NCBI GenBank assembly: GCA_014218235.1
Contig: CM024758.1
Span: 72,612,206 to 72,676,205 of the forward strand
DNA length: 64,000 nt
Origin: Colocasia esculenta
Taxonomy: Eukaryota > Streptophyta > Magnoliopsida > Alismatales > Araceae
Direction of reading: 5' to 3'
Part shown: positions 46,856-59,027 of the stretch, in pieces
Layout: every line of letters starts with the position of its first letter
How positions within the stretch are numbered: position 1 is the first letter of the stretch
Position numbers and translations under genes: made by a program
Notes under the pieces: generated by a model
Databases searched by the model: none
What the model saw: the letters and a program-made list of their open reading frames with translations, nothing else
Told to the model about the DNA's origin: nothing

Positions 46856-49800
46856 ATGGCCGCTCCGATGATCTCCGGAAGTGTAGGGGGCTACAGTGCT
46901 GAGTACCTGTCCGCAGAACAGCAGGAAAGGTTCACCTTCGTGAAGACAAAGGTATGCGGAAACAAGGCAGTGGATGTTCCAAATCTCGAGAAGAATGGCA
47001 TGGGAAGTATAGCAGAAACTCTGAGAAGGATGCAGTGGATGGAAATTGCCACTTTCACCGAGGTAAGCTATCCCGACCTGGTGAAAGCATTTTATGTGTG
47101 CTTAAGATCAGAGGCAGATGGGTCCCTTGTATCATCGGTAAAGGGAATCCAAATTAAAGTCGATCATGAGTTGTTGCACATGTTGTTTGGAGTGAAGACG
47201 TCTGGATTCAGTGGGGTTCACACAGTGAACGATGAAGCAAAAGGCCTTGGCATTATAGGTCCAGGGTTTAGGCTAAGAGACGGGAAGTTGGATATTAATC
47301 AGATGAATGCATACAACCGTCTTCTTCATTTCATTATCTGTCAAATTTTGGTTCCTCGCAGTGCCACCTTCTCAACGTGCACTAGGGCAGATTCTGATAT
47401 GATGTTTTGGGCAATTCAACAAAAGGAGATTAATATGGCGCAAGTCATGTTGGAAAGGATGAATTTTGCCAGAGATCAAATATGGGATACAAAAAGTAAG
47501 TTAAATGTCTCATTGCCCTATGCTCATCTACTTACAAAGGTTTTCAAACACTTTGGAATAGATTTATCTGGGGCAGTTGTGGAGAAGATGGGCCAGTGTA
47601 TAAGGTCCAGAAATCTCAAGAAAAGTGGTTTCTCTGTAATTGAAGGTGTATGGTCTAAGACCACTGTGGCCGAGGGAGAGGCCATAATTGGTGATGTAGA
47701 AATTCCTGATGTTCAGGAAATGGCAGTAGTAACACCTCCAGCAGAGCAGCAAGCAGTAGCACCAGCAGAGCAGCAGCAAGCAAAAGAGTCAGCAGCAGAG
47801 CAGCAGCAAGCAGAAGAGTCAGTAGCAGAGCAGCAAGCAGCTCAGTCAGCAGCAGAGCAGCAGGCAGTAGCACCAGCATTTCAGCCAGAATCTCTTACAG
47901 CTTCTGTAGTTGAGGAGGAAGTGGCAGATAAAGCCAGTGATTCGCCTACCTCAATAATTGGCTCAATTCTTAGAAATTTAGTTGAATCAGCTCTCTCCAC
48001 GCAAATGGACTCACAGTCTGGTGAATTTGAAATGGAAGAAGCTGTGGCAGAAGGCCACATTGAAGAATCAATTCCTGTGGAGCAGTCCAGTGCTCCAGTA
48101 GATCCAGTTGAAGAGGAAGCTCCTGCTCAGGGGGAGCAAATGGAAGTTGAAGAGGAAGCTCCTGCTCAGGGGGAGCAGTCTATTGAAGAACCAGCACCTC
48201 AAAGGAAAGGCAAAAGGATAGCTCACAGAAAACTCAGAAAGAGCCACAGGAAAGTCAACCTGAACCCGGTTTTGGAATTGTTGAAGGCTCAGGGAGAAAT
48301 TTTGTCAGCAGTGCAGTCCAGTGTGCAAGGGATACTTGCTAGTCAAGCTTCGACCACCTCTGAGCTCTCTTCAGTCAGAAATGCAATGAAGTGGTTTAAT
48401 AAAGAAATGTCTGATATGAAGTCGATGCTAGCAGTTCTTTCAAGGTCAAGTGGAGTTTCTCCTGCAGCTACTCAGAGCAGACCAGCTGCTGTTCCTCGGC
48501 CAGCAGGGCCATCAGCTCAAGCATCAGGGCCACCAGGGCCATCTGTGCAAGCTTCAGGGTCATCAGGACCCTCTTCAGTTGTCAGAGAAGGTCAAGACAA
48601 AGGGAAAGAGCCCATGACAGCTACAAAGGCCCCTGACACTTCTACCCTTGCAACTCCAACCCTCTCCTCACCTTCATCTCCTTCTACAGCCCCTCCTGCT
48701 CCACCAACTGTAAAACACCCTGTGCCTCGCACCCAACCATCTTCCTCTCTCATTTCATCTCAACCCTCCTTCTCTCCCACTCCTTCTCACACCTCAGCTC
48801 CATCATCATTCAATCCCAAACCTTCACCACCTTCTTCCTTCAATCCCAAACACCTTTTCTATCCTCCTACTCCTCCTTCCTCTGTCACTATCATTCCGGA
48901 AAAACCTTTACTACTTGGTGTCTTTGACACAAATCTGCCGGATGCTTTTGAGAAAAATATCCTTATCACCATTCTCTCCACTGCCACTCATATCCACAGG
49001 ACTGATCCTCCCAGTCCTGCCAAGAAAAAGAGGAAACAATCATCCTCTGTCAGCATCTCCTCCTCACCATTATTTCCTCCTCTTTGGTACTCTCTTACCC
49101 TTGAACCTCAGAGAAGATTCCTCTATAAGGAATATGTTCAAAAGTGCATCCTCTCCACCATCTATGGTATTCCTTTCATCAACCTATCTGAGCATTTGAA
49201 CATTGTTCTTCCTCTTACCCAGCTGTCCCACCCTCAAAAATCCAAAATCTTTGAGGGCACTGAGTTCAAGACTGAAGATCAGTGGGCCAATGTCAAGGGT
49301 AACAAAGCTCTATAAGCAAATATTTGACTGCCAGGGCAGAATCTCTTACCCATCGAGCTCACCCACTCACTCTTTCTGAGTGGTTCATTATTCAGCATAA
49401 GAACTCTTGGGGACCCTTTATTTTGAAAGAGATTCGTATTGCCAAGAATTTTCAGCTGTACAGTGATTTTTGCTATTTGAACAAGCTGCCTGAAGTTCAG
49501 TTCTACCAATTTCATTCAGCCTTAGTGATGTTGAGATCAGAACGTCCAGTAAATCTTCCCTTCTCAGTGGACTTTGCCAATCTCCAAGTTGACTCTCCAG
49601 TTCTTCTGCCAAAGCTACACTCTTTAGTGTTTGACTCCGATGCTGGATCCCATGCACTGGATATGTTTGCTAGGCAGATGGGCCGTTTGTCAGCCAAGTT
49701 GGGCAGATTACCCTCCTTCTTGCGGTTCATTTTCAGAGAATATCACTCTGGCCGCATCTCTTCCCAAACTTTGGCCCCACTCATTTCTGAATGTGAAAGG

Positions 49801-50292
49801 CTTACCCCCACCTTATGGGAAACTCTCTACAAGGAACCCCATCTTCAGTTGCAGGCCATCAACAGTTCCTTGGTTCGTCAAGCTAAGCCCATTCTCTCAG
49901 CCGAAGCCTTCATGGATCTCAACTCCATAAATCCAATTCAAGAAATCTATGTTCAGTGGGCAGCCAGGTATACAACCTTCTATGCTCTGAAGCAGGATCT
50001 GCTTGATCAGAAGATTCTCTATCCAATCTCTCTGGATAGATTTCTCCATCGTGCCAGCTTTGGAAAGAGCACTTACTTCAGATTCATCTTGGACCCCCAT
50101 CAGTATGAAGTATTCCTGGAAAAGCAACGGCAACTTTACATTCAAAGGGCCATTCCATCCATGGGTCCTAATTTTTCAGTTGCTTCTGGAGTTTTCCAAC
50201 AGATTTTTGAAGATCTTGAGATCAAGGCATGGGCTGTCATCTCACAGCATGCCTCTTTGTTGTCTCCTATGTACTATCTTCCTCCAACTTAA
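46856..50292 (+). pseudogene. Extra 3' ORF of element B (Sirevirus env-position protein), one frame break
   Basis: ATG at 46856 (MAAPMISGSVGGYSAEYL). It is open for 819 codons to a TAA at about 49313, caused by a one-base deletion relative to element A (GCTCTATAA against GCTCAGTAC); the second part continues at 49324-50292. Together it would be about 1,145 residues. Residues 1-270 resemble the putative plant transposon protein family. Residues 290-340 are an expanded Glu-Gln-Gln-Ala repeat, longer than in A. A basic patch (RKGKRIAHRKLRKSHRK) is near 460, a Pro/Ser/Thr-rich linker spans 530-690, and a unique C-terminus follows. I see no signal peptide, membrane helix or furin-like site. It starts 409 bases after the pol stop, so it needs its own route of expression (internal promoter, splicing or re-initiation). 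Confidence 0.85.
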
Positions 50293-50342
50293 TACAATGA
50301 TTTCTCTCTTCTTTGTCTCATAGACTATCTTTTTGCTTATTG

Positions 50343-50434
50343 ACAAAATGGGGGAGAAAACTAAAGTATTCTGAAAAACATGTTTGTGTTGTATGATGTT
50401 TAGTATATTTTGTCATCATCAAAAAGGGGGAGAT
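50343..50434 (+). other. Doubled polypurine tract of element B
   Basis: ACAAAATGGGGGAGAA at 50343-50358 and AAAAAGGGGGAGAT at 50421-50434, the second abutting the 3' LTR. The same pair occurs in element A. Confidence 0.78.
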
Positions 50435-52575
50435 TGATGACCAAACTGTCCCCATATATAAATTACTTCACTTATTTATATATATTAATTTTGATGATTA
50501 ACAAAATAGTACTAATGAATTACTTGAGCTTTGAGGACAGGAAATAAAAGCAAAAGAAAGTTCAAAGACAATCAGGTAAGACTCTCAATTTATAAGTATT
50601 ATGATCGATTTCCTTTCTGACCAAATTGCAAACAAATCGATACCATAACGATTGCTTTAGACTTCATAACGATTTGTTATCATAACGATTTCCCTTCTGG
50701 CTGAAAAGTCATGTTGTTTCAATCAAGTCGATGCCGCAACGACTCTATAAGTCATCGTAACGATTCCTTTAGAACTCGTAACGACCTGCTTGTCATAACG
50801 ACTTCATAAGTCATCGTAACGATTCCTTTAGAACTCGTAACGACTTGCTTGTCATAACGACTTCATAAGTCATCGTAACGATTCCTTTAGAACTCATAAC
50901 GACTTGCTTGTCATAACGACTTCATAAGTCATCGTAACGATTCCTTTAGAACTCGTAACGACTTGCTTGTCATAACGACTTCATAAGTCATCGTAACGAT
51001 TCCTTTAGAACTCGTAACGACTTGCTTGTCACAACGACTCTATAAGTCATCGCAACGATTTCTTTAGAAAGCGTAACGACTTGCTTGTCATATCGATTCT
51101 ATAAGTATTCATAACGATTTCTTTAGAACTCGCAACGACTTGTTCGCCGTAACGATTCTATAAGTATTCATAACGATTTCTTTAGAACTCGCAACGACTT
51201 GCTCGCCGTAACGATTCCATAAGTTATCATAACGATTTCTTTAGAGCTCATAACGACTTGATAAGTGTTCACAACGATTTGCATCGTATAACGATTTGTT
51301 GAGTGTTTCACAACGATTTCTCCTATGTCATAACGACTTGGCCAATCTGACTTATTCATAACGATTTCATAAGTCATATAGCCATCGATTTCATATCTTG
51401 ATATCTTATTCATCTTAAAAGCGTTGACTAGTCAAAGTCCACGTAGACATCTCCCTGACGCTTTTGCATTTATGAGATCTGAACGTATCTCTGCATGCAT
51501 GCAGACCATATCATCCTTTATCGTGCCTACTCTGATTACGTCTTTTAGACTTAAGCTATTTTGCATTACTATTCTCATGTCTGTTGCTACTGACGTTGAC
51601 TGACATCAGAGACAGCTTAGCTGTCTGCTATTTGAGATTGACATTTGTGCAGACCTCTGAACTAGCTTCATGGTACAACGTTAAACAAATAGAAGCCAAC
51701 GGATATTTCTGAAGATCTCATCTCTTTGCGTGCTCAAGTGATCAAAAGACTGTTGACTGGAAGCTTCCAAGACTCCAGATATCATTCAGTCTAACGACTA
51801 CTCAAAAGAGAGACAACGGACACTTCAAAGTCTAGATTTCAAATTGAAGATATATATACAAGTCAGAAGAACAGAAGACAGATAACGTTGAGGAAAAACA
51901 TTCAAATTCTTCTGAAGAAAGTTTTAGAGCAGAAAACTTCATTCCTCTTAGCTTTTGCTCTTTTGCTCTCTACTAGCTTGTGAAAGATCATTTGAAGAGA
52001 GCTTGTGTAGTTCTGAGAGTGAGCTTAGATTTAGATTCTTTGCTCTCAGTGCTAGGTCCTTCAGATCATCGCTTGTTGCAGTTTGATCTAGGGGCTTGTC
52101 TTACAAACCTCTCTTTGTGTTGTTCCCTTCTGGTGTGAAGGAAGACCTGGTGGTATCCAGGGTGTTGTTCCCTTCTGGTGTGAAGGAAGACCTGGTGGTA
52201 TCCAGGGTGTTGTTCCCTTCTGGTGTGAAGGAAGACCTGGTGGTATCCAGGGTGTTGTTCCCTTCGGGTGTGAAGGAAGACCAGCTAAGCTGGATGTTGT
52301 TGTGTCCTTAAGGGGGATGTACCCTTGATTAGTGAAATCCTGAGGTATTGCTCAGGGACTGGACGTAGGTCTCCTGTGGAAAGGAGTTCCGAACCAGGAT
52401 AAAATCCTTCTGTCTTGTGGTTGTATTTTGTGTGATTGCTATCTCATTTCCTCTAACTCTAACCTTCATTTGAGTTGTTGTGTAATCTTTTAGTGAACAT
52501 GTATTCATCAAAGATCAAATTTTTAATAACCCATTCACCCCCCCCCCCCCCTCTGGGCTAGCTAGCTGGGCAACA
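50435..52575 (+). repeat. 3' LTR of element B
   Basis: 2141 bp, nearly identical to 39449-41538. The length difference is mainly one extra 41-bp TGGTGTGAAGGAAGACC unit (about 52126-52290) and a longer C run near 52540. Confidence 0.97.
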
Positions 52576-55071
52576 ATCTTTGTGCTCTAGAAAGGATACC
52601 CAAGTAAATCTTGAGTAATCATCAACTATGACAAACCCAAAATTCTTTCCTCCGAGACTGGTAGTCCTCATTGGCCCAAATAGATCCATATGTAATTCTA
52701 ATGGCTTTGAGGTGGTTACTACTGTCTTTGATTTGAAAGAGCTCTTGGTGTGCTTTCCTCTTGCACAAGGTCTGCAGATGCTATCCATTCTTGTGTTGAC
52801 CTTTGGCAATCCTTCCACTAGATTTCTCTTTCTGAGCTTGTTCAATCCATCCAAGCTGCAGTGGCCCAGTCTTCTGTGCCACAGCTCTGTTGATTGATCT
52901 TTGCTGGCTGCCAAACAGACATCTTGATCCTTGAGTTCCTCAAGATAGAGAACATACAAATTTCTTTCTCTATATGCTTCAAATATGACTGCTCCATCTT
53001 TTAATATACTGCACTTTGATTCTTGGAACTGAATCTGATGGCCTTTGTCACACAACTGGCTGATGCTGATGAGATTGTGCTTTAATCCTTTGACCAGCAT
53101 TACGTCTTCAATAACTGATTTTCCTTTGATGTTCACGAACCCACTTCCTATCACTGTGCCTTTTCCATTATCTCCATAGGTAACTGTTCCCTCTTCAGCT
53201 TGGAGATTGACAAAGAACTTCTGGTTTCCTGACATATGTCTTGAGCATCCACTGTCCAAGTACCATTTGGATGCTTTTGAGTTTCCTTGAAATTTAAACA
53301 TTAAGTTTTAGGTACCCAAGTTCTTTTTGGGTCCTGATGGGTTAGTATCATTAATTTTACCTTTTATTATCCACTTTTTATGTTTTGTTGGGCATATTAT
53401 TGCGATATGTCCTAATTTGTTGCAGTGATCACAGCAGGATAATTTTGTTACCTTTTCTATATACTTGAACTCAGCTTTATATGCTATATCTTGTTCAGGT
53501 ATAAACTTTGGTGTTGGATATGTTTTAGGGTAGATTATGGTTTCTTCATTATCTGGGGATGTATATCCTAACCCATTTTTCTTCTTACCTGCTCTTCTAG
53601 CACCTTTTAATATTAGAGAGTTTTTACCATTAGTAATTTCTCTAGTGTGCTTGATAGTTTATTATTTTCTTCATTTAAGTTTTTAACTTCTTTACTTAAT
53701 TCATCTGTGCTTTCTTGTTTTTCCAATTTTGTTATTTGTTCATTCTTAGCTTTTAGGTCTTCACATAACAACTTATTTCTTCTTTTAAGTTCAGTTATTT
53801 GTTTTTCTATCTCTTCATTTTCTGTTTTTAGATCTGAATTAGTGTTTTCTAAACAGATTACATTTTTCTTACTAACTTTAAGTAATTTGGATACTTCTTT
53901 ATATTTATCATAGAGTTCATTAAAAGTACTTTCTAATTATAAGAATCTGAATCATTACAGGAATCAAAGGAAGAGTCAGAAGTTACCTTGTCTTCGGTGT
54001 TGGCCATGAGAGCCAGGTTGGCTTCTTCTCCATCACTGCTTGAGCTTGACTCACTATCTGAGTCACTGCTATTCTCCCAAGCAGCTGCCATTGCCTTCTT
54101 TTTGTACTTCTTAAATTTTCTGAAGTTATCCTTCTTCTTGTGATCATTCTTCTTCAGAATTGGACAATCTGTCTTGATGTGTCCAGGCTTCTTGCATTCA
54201 TAGCATATCACTTCTCCTTTCTTCGAATCCTTTATTTCTGGTTTTTTGAAATCTTTATTTTTCTTAAAAATCTTCTCCCAGACTGGAACTTCTTCTTCTT
54301 TGCTAGAATTCTTTGAAGTCTTCGAGACAGCATTGCTTCTTCATCATTACTGTCCTTACTGCTTTCACTGTTGTCCAGTGATTCTTCTGATATGTCTTCA
54401 TTGGCTTTGAGAGCATTTGATTGCTTCTTTCTGCTGGAGGATTCTCCTAATCTCTCCATATTTATCTCATGGGTCATGAGGGATCCTATTAACTTTTCCA
54501 ATGACATTAGCTTTAGATCATTGGCTTCCTCAATGGCTGTTACCTTTGGAATCCATGAGGATGGCAGAGATCTGAGGATCTTTCTAACCATATCTGGTAC
54601 AGCATAGATTTTTCCTAATCCAGCCAACCCATTTGTGATATCTGTGAATCTACTAAACATTTGGGTTATGGATTCACCTGACTGCATCTGGAATCTTTCA
54701 TATTGAGTTACAAGAATGTCGATTCTTGTCACATTCACCTTATCTGTCCCTTCATAGGTAATCCTAAGCTTTTCCCACATTTCCATTGCGGATTTGCAGG
54801 CTGAAACTCTGTTGAATTATTTCTTACTGAGGGCACAACACAGGATGCTCTTGGCTTTGCAGTTTAAAGATATTCTTCTTCTATCATCATCTGTCCACTG
54901 AGCCTTTGCATTGGTGACTAGAAGATCGCCTTCTTCTACAATGGACCATATCATGTAATCGTGGCCTTGTAGAAAGTACTTCATTCTTGTTTTCCAATAG
55001 GTATAATCTTCTCCATCAAACATAGGAGGTCTGTTGACTGACTGACCTTCGAAGTTACCTTGGGCTGCCAT
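52576..55071 (-). pseudogene. Gag, protease and integrase start of element A
   Basis: Gag starts at the ATG at 55071 (MAAQGNFEGQSVNRP) and stops early at 54817 (TAA), with further pieces 54786-54232 and 54211-53933. The pieces carry the copia Gag domain, the first knuckle CYECKKPGHIKTDC, and then a coiled-coil region (about 53930-53650). The second knuckle (CCDHCNKLGHIAIIC) is encoded near 53420. The gag stop overlaps the pol ATG as TAATG (53303-53299). Pol is then open: protease LDSGCSRHMSG, zinc finger LWHRRLGHCSL to CRPCARGKHTKSS, and integrase DLFGPMRTTSLGGKNF, VDDYSRFTWVSFLEHKD. At 52576 it is cut by element B and resumes at 39448. Confidence 0.9.
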
Positions 55072-55121
55072 GGATCTTTACTCTTCAGATCGTTGGATCT
55101 TCTTCTTTGTCGAAGAGACTC

Positions 55122-55133
55122 GCTCTGATACCA
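55122..55133 (-). other. Primer binding site of element A (initiator Met tRNA)
   Basis: Minus strand TGGTATCAGAGC, two bases inside the LTR end at 55136. Confidence 0.93.
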
Positions 55134-55135
55134 CT

Positions 55136-57213
55136 TGTTGCCCAGCTAGCTAGCCCAAAGGGGGGGTGAATGGGTTATTAAAATTTGATCTTTGACTAAT
55201 ACCTGTTCACTGAAAAGATTACACAACAACTTAAACAAAGGTTAGAGTTAGAGAAAATGAGACAGCAACCACACAAAACACAACCACAAGACACAAGGAT
55301 TTTTATCCTGGTTCGGAACTCCTCTCCACAGGAGACCTACGTCCAGTCCCTGAGCAATACCTCAGGATTTCACTATCAAGGGTACTATCCCCCTCACGGA
55401 TCCTTACACCCAGCCTAACTGGTCTTCCTTCAACCTGAAGGGAATACAACCACCCTGGATACCACCAGGTCTTCCTTCACCCAAAAGGGAATACAACCAA
55501 TAGAAAGAAGTGTAAGAACAAGCTTCAGGAACTAGCTCAAATAGCTACAATCTGAAGCAAACAAGCCTCGAGAGAGAAGGAATTTTATCACTGGTTTCTC
55601 TCCAAAGACTACACTGGCTCTCACAGAAATTTCTTCGAGAACACTGAGAGCTAAAGAGCTAAGATGGATTTGAATGGAGTTTTTTGCTCTTGTTTGAATC
55701 ACAGAAGACTTAAGGGATTGGCGATGCTTTCTCTCAGAATAATATTCTTCAAAAGGTGTTATCCTTCTCAGTCTTGAGTCTTGTATTTAAGCTTCTACTT
55801 GAAATTTGAACGTTAAAGATCCGTTGTCTCTCATTCTGGTGTACGTTAGACTGATCTGCAAGGAAGCTTTTGATCTTCAGTCCTTTATCCTTTCGTACAC
55901 GCTAAAGAGATATTTTGATATCTTGTATCTTTTGTGTCCAACGTTGTACAGATAAATCTTGTCAGGTATCTGCAAGCATGTCAACAATAAATAGGAGATA
56001 GCTAGGGCTGTTGTTGATCGTTAGTCACAGTTTGGAAAAGATATTGCTAGTTTTAGCAAAGCTCCTTTCTGTCAAAATAAAGATGTAGACAGAATAGCAC
56101 AATGGTGGAAGATATCGTCTGCATGCATGAGAGATACGTTTAGAGATCATTGAATGCATAGCAGTCAAACAGATGAGATACGACTTTGACTATTCAACGT
56201 ATACTCAAGAATATTATATTGATATAACAATGAAATCGATATGAACAAACCCGATGCCATTATGACTTATGAAATCGTTACACGAATCGAGTCGTTATGA
56301 GCATCAAGGAAATCGATGTGATTACTTACCAAATCGTTAATGGTAAGCAAGTCGTTATGATAATACAGAAATCGTTGTGAATAATACAGAAGTCGTTTAT
56401 GAGTGTTACAGAAATCGATGTGATTACTTATCAAATCGTTACTGATAAGCAAGTCGTTATAATCATCAAAGAAATCGATATGAAACACTTAACAAATCGT
56501 TTCTGAGAAGCAAATCGTTGTGTTTCTAAAGAAGTCGATATGAAACACTTAACAAATCGTTATGAGATGCAAATCATTGTAGGTTATAAAGAAACCGTTA
56601 TGACAGCTTATGGAGTCGTTGTGACGAGAAAGTCGTTACGGGCTCTAAAGGAATCGATACAATTACTTATAGAGTCGTTGTGACGAGCAAGTCGTTACGG
56701 GCTCTAAAGGAATCGTTACAATTACTTATAGAGTCGTTGTGACGAGCAAGTCGTTACGGGCTCTAAAGGAATCGTTACGAGAACTTAAGAAATCGTTACG
56801 ATAGATAAGTCGTTACGCATTTAAAAGAAATCGTTGTGATGCCATAGAATCGTTATGATATCTTTAAGAAATCGTTACGGTATCGATTAGTTTGAAACAT
56901 CACGACTTTTCGATCAGAAAGGAAATCGATCATAATACTTATGAAATCGTTATGATGACTCTATTGAAATCGATATGAGGTTATAAAGGAATCGTTCTGA
57001 TTATCAATTAGAAGTCGATATGAAGTATGAAGAAGTCGATGCAATGACTTGGAAAAATTATGAAAAGAGAGTCTTACCTGATTGTCTTGAACTTTCTTTT
57101 ACTTTTGTTTCCTGTCCTCAAGGCTCAAGTAATTCATTAGTAATGTTTTGTTAATCATCAAAATTAATATATAAATAAGTGAATTAATTTATATGAGGAA
57201 AGTTTGGTCATCA
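55136..57213 (-). repeat. 5' LTR of element A
   Basis: 2078 bp, plus-strand TGTTGCCCAG to TTGGTCATCA; it pairs with 30990-33115. It has two rather than three ~46-bp repeats at about 55440-55500. Confidence 0.95.
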
Positions 57214-58669
57214 GGCACAATACCTCCAGCAGGTCAAAAGCCGAGCATAGGGTCTCCTCTATTTCGAAGTGATACACGTGCCACGGGAGCAGAATGTGCG
57301 AGCCGATGCACTTGCCAAGTTGGCGTCTTCAGGCGACGTCACCCCCTCTCGCTCCGTATCCATTGAAGAGCTCGCTTCGCCGAGCACCAAAATAGATGTA
57401 GCTGCCATTGATCCCGGTCCCCCGGCTCCGAGCAGGATGGACCCTCTCCTGACCTATCTACTTCGAGGAGAGCTTCCGCCCGACCAGGGCGAAGCTCGGA
57501 AGATCAGGTTGCGTTCCCAGCGGTTTACCCTCATTGAAGGCCATCTCTACAGGCGATCCCTCTCAAGGCCTCTTCTACGATGCCTCAGCCCCGAAGAGGC
57601 GCTTCCAGCTACTAAGGAGGTTCACGAGGGGTTGTGTGGAAGCCACCTGGGGGGCAGAACGCTGGCACGCAGCATTATCCGGGCAGGATTCTGGTAGCCT
57701 TCTCTACAAAAGGACTGCCTGTCCTTCGTTAGAAGGTTCCCGGAATGCCAGAAGTTTGGGCAGCTTATTAAGAATCCCGCCGAGCAACTTCACACCCTAT
57801 TCGAACCTCGCCCTTTCTCCAGGTGGGGACTTGACATCTTGGGTCCCTTTCCGGAGGCCCAAGGACGAAGGAAGTTCCTATTTGTGGCTATCGACTACTT
57901 CACCAAGTGGATCGAAGCAGAACCCGTTGCCACGATCACCGAGCGAGCCGCGTGGAAGTTCGTATGGAAGAACATCCTCTGCCGGTTTGGCGTTCCAAGG
58001 GTGATCACTTCTGACAACGGGAAGCAGTTTGACAACATCTTCTTTAAGCATAAATGCTCTGAGGTCGGCATCTACAACCACTTCACCTCGGTAGCACATC
58101 CCCAAGCTAACGATTTGGTAGAAAACGCCAACCGGACACTGCTACATGGGATACGCACAAGGGTGGAAGCCGCAGGAGGTTCCTGGATTGACGAGCTCCC
58201 TAACGTTTTGTGGTGCCACCGAACAACAGCACGAGTGGCTACCGGTGAGACTCCCTTCCATTTGGCCTACGGCTCTGAAGCTATTGTGCCCTTCGAAGTA
58301 GCTATCCCAACCATCCAGACAACTCACTTCGACGAAGCTGCCAACAACCGTGCATTGCGGGAGAACCTAGACATGCTTGGTGAACGTCAAGGTGACGCCT
58401 GCATACGACTGGTCTCCTATCAGCAGCGACTTGCGTAATATTATAACGCCCGAGTTCGCGAGCGGCGCTTCTTCGAAGGTGACCTAGTCCTTCGTCGCTG
58501 TTCGGCATCGGATCCCAGAAAGGAAATTGATAAACTTGCCCCAAAATGGGAAGGACCTTATCAGGTCACTCAGGTCCTTGGGAAAGGCTCTTATAAGCTC
58601 ACTTCTCTTAGTGGCGAGGCCATACCCAGGACTTGGCATATCTCTAACCTAAAGGCTTACTACCTATAA
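57214..58669 (+). pseudogene. Second RNase H (C-terminal part) and integrase of element C
   Basis: It resumes the frame broken at 30984: AQYLQQVKSRA, a TAG, then GLLYFEVIHVPREQNVRADALAKLAS, the end of the archaeal-type RNase H. The integrase zinc finger is at HEGLCGSHLGGRTLARSI (HH) and CQKFGQL. The first part stops at about 57695 and the core continues after a frame change: catalytic Asp in VAIDYFTKWIEAEP, Asp in VITSDNGKQFDN and Glu in VENANRTLLHGIR. It continues through LPNVLWCHRTTARVATGETPFHLAYG, has a stop at 58436, and ends in the C-terminal domain (APKWEGPYQV, RTWHISNLKAYYL-stop at 58667-58669). Several single-base stops make it inactive. Confidence 0.9.
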
Positions 58670-59027
58670 AAGCCTCCTCCTCGGCATCCTACTTCTCTTC
58701 TTCCCGTTCTTCTGGTCTACTTGAGGGGATATCCAAAACGTCCTTATTTGAACTTTTCAGTTCAGGTGGATACGGTGATACCTCTAAGCGATCAAGTGTT
58801 CCGAATACACCCCTAGTCAGGACTTCTTACATTTCCAAACGACTTGCGTGGTAATAGCGAACTCTTGAAACGACCAACGAATTCCGATTCAGATAGGACA
58901 ATAGAAAGGGAAGGAAGATAGAAAAAGCGAAGCCACTTACTCAAAAAGGGATTCATTAAAATTCTTTTTTTCTTACAGAAGCTCGGAAAGCCCAAGCTAC
59001 ACAAAAAAGGAGGGCAAACAGATGCAA

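Larger units (their letters stand above)
39449..52575 (+). mobile_element. Element B: young, nearly complete Sirevirus-type Ty1/copia retrotransposon
   Basis: LTRs 39449-41538 and 50435-52575, both TGATGACC to GGGCAACA, with a perfect target duplication ATCTT (39444-39448 and 52576-52580). Length is 13,127 bp. It contains primer site, gag, protease, integrase, RT, RNase H, the extra 3' ORF and a doubled polypurine tract. The empty site, reconstructed as context GTGTC-ATCTT-TGTGCTC, matches the undisturbed integrase of element D. LTRs differ at roughly nine positions by eye (about 0.4%), plus one 41-bp repeat unit and homopolymer lengths, so it is the youngest insertion. Four frame breaks (second zinc knuckle, pol start, integrase zinc finger, extra ORF) suggest it cannot move unaided. 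Confidence 0.97.
30990..57213 (-). mobile_element. Element A: Sirevirus-type Ty1/copia retrotransposon, split by element B
   Basis: Minus-strand element with LTRs 55136-57213 (5') and 30990-33115 (3'), primer site, gag, protease and integrase start (55071-52576), then after the B insertion integrase, RT and RNase H (39448-37102), the extra 3' ORF (36686-33260) and a doubled polypurine tract. Without B it is about 13.1 kb. It sits in the second RNase H domain of element C. LTRs differ at about 22 positions by eye in some 2.08 kb of alignable sequence (about 1%), plus one 46-bp repeat unit. Each gene block has one or a few breaks, far fewer than in D. Confidence 0.95.
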
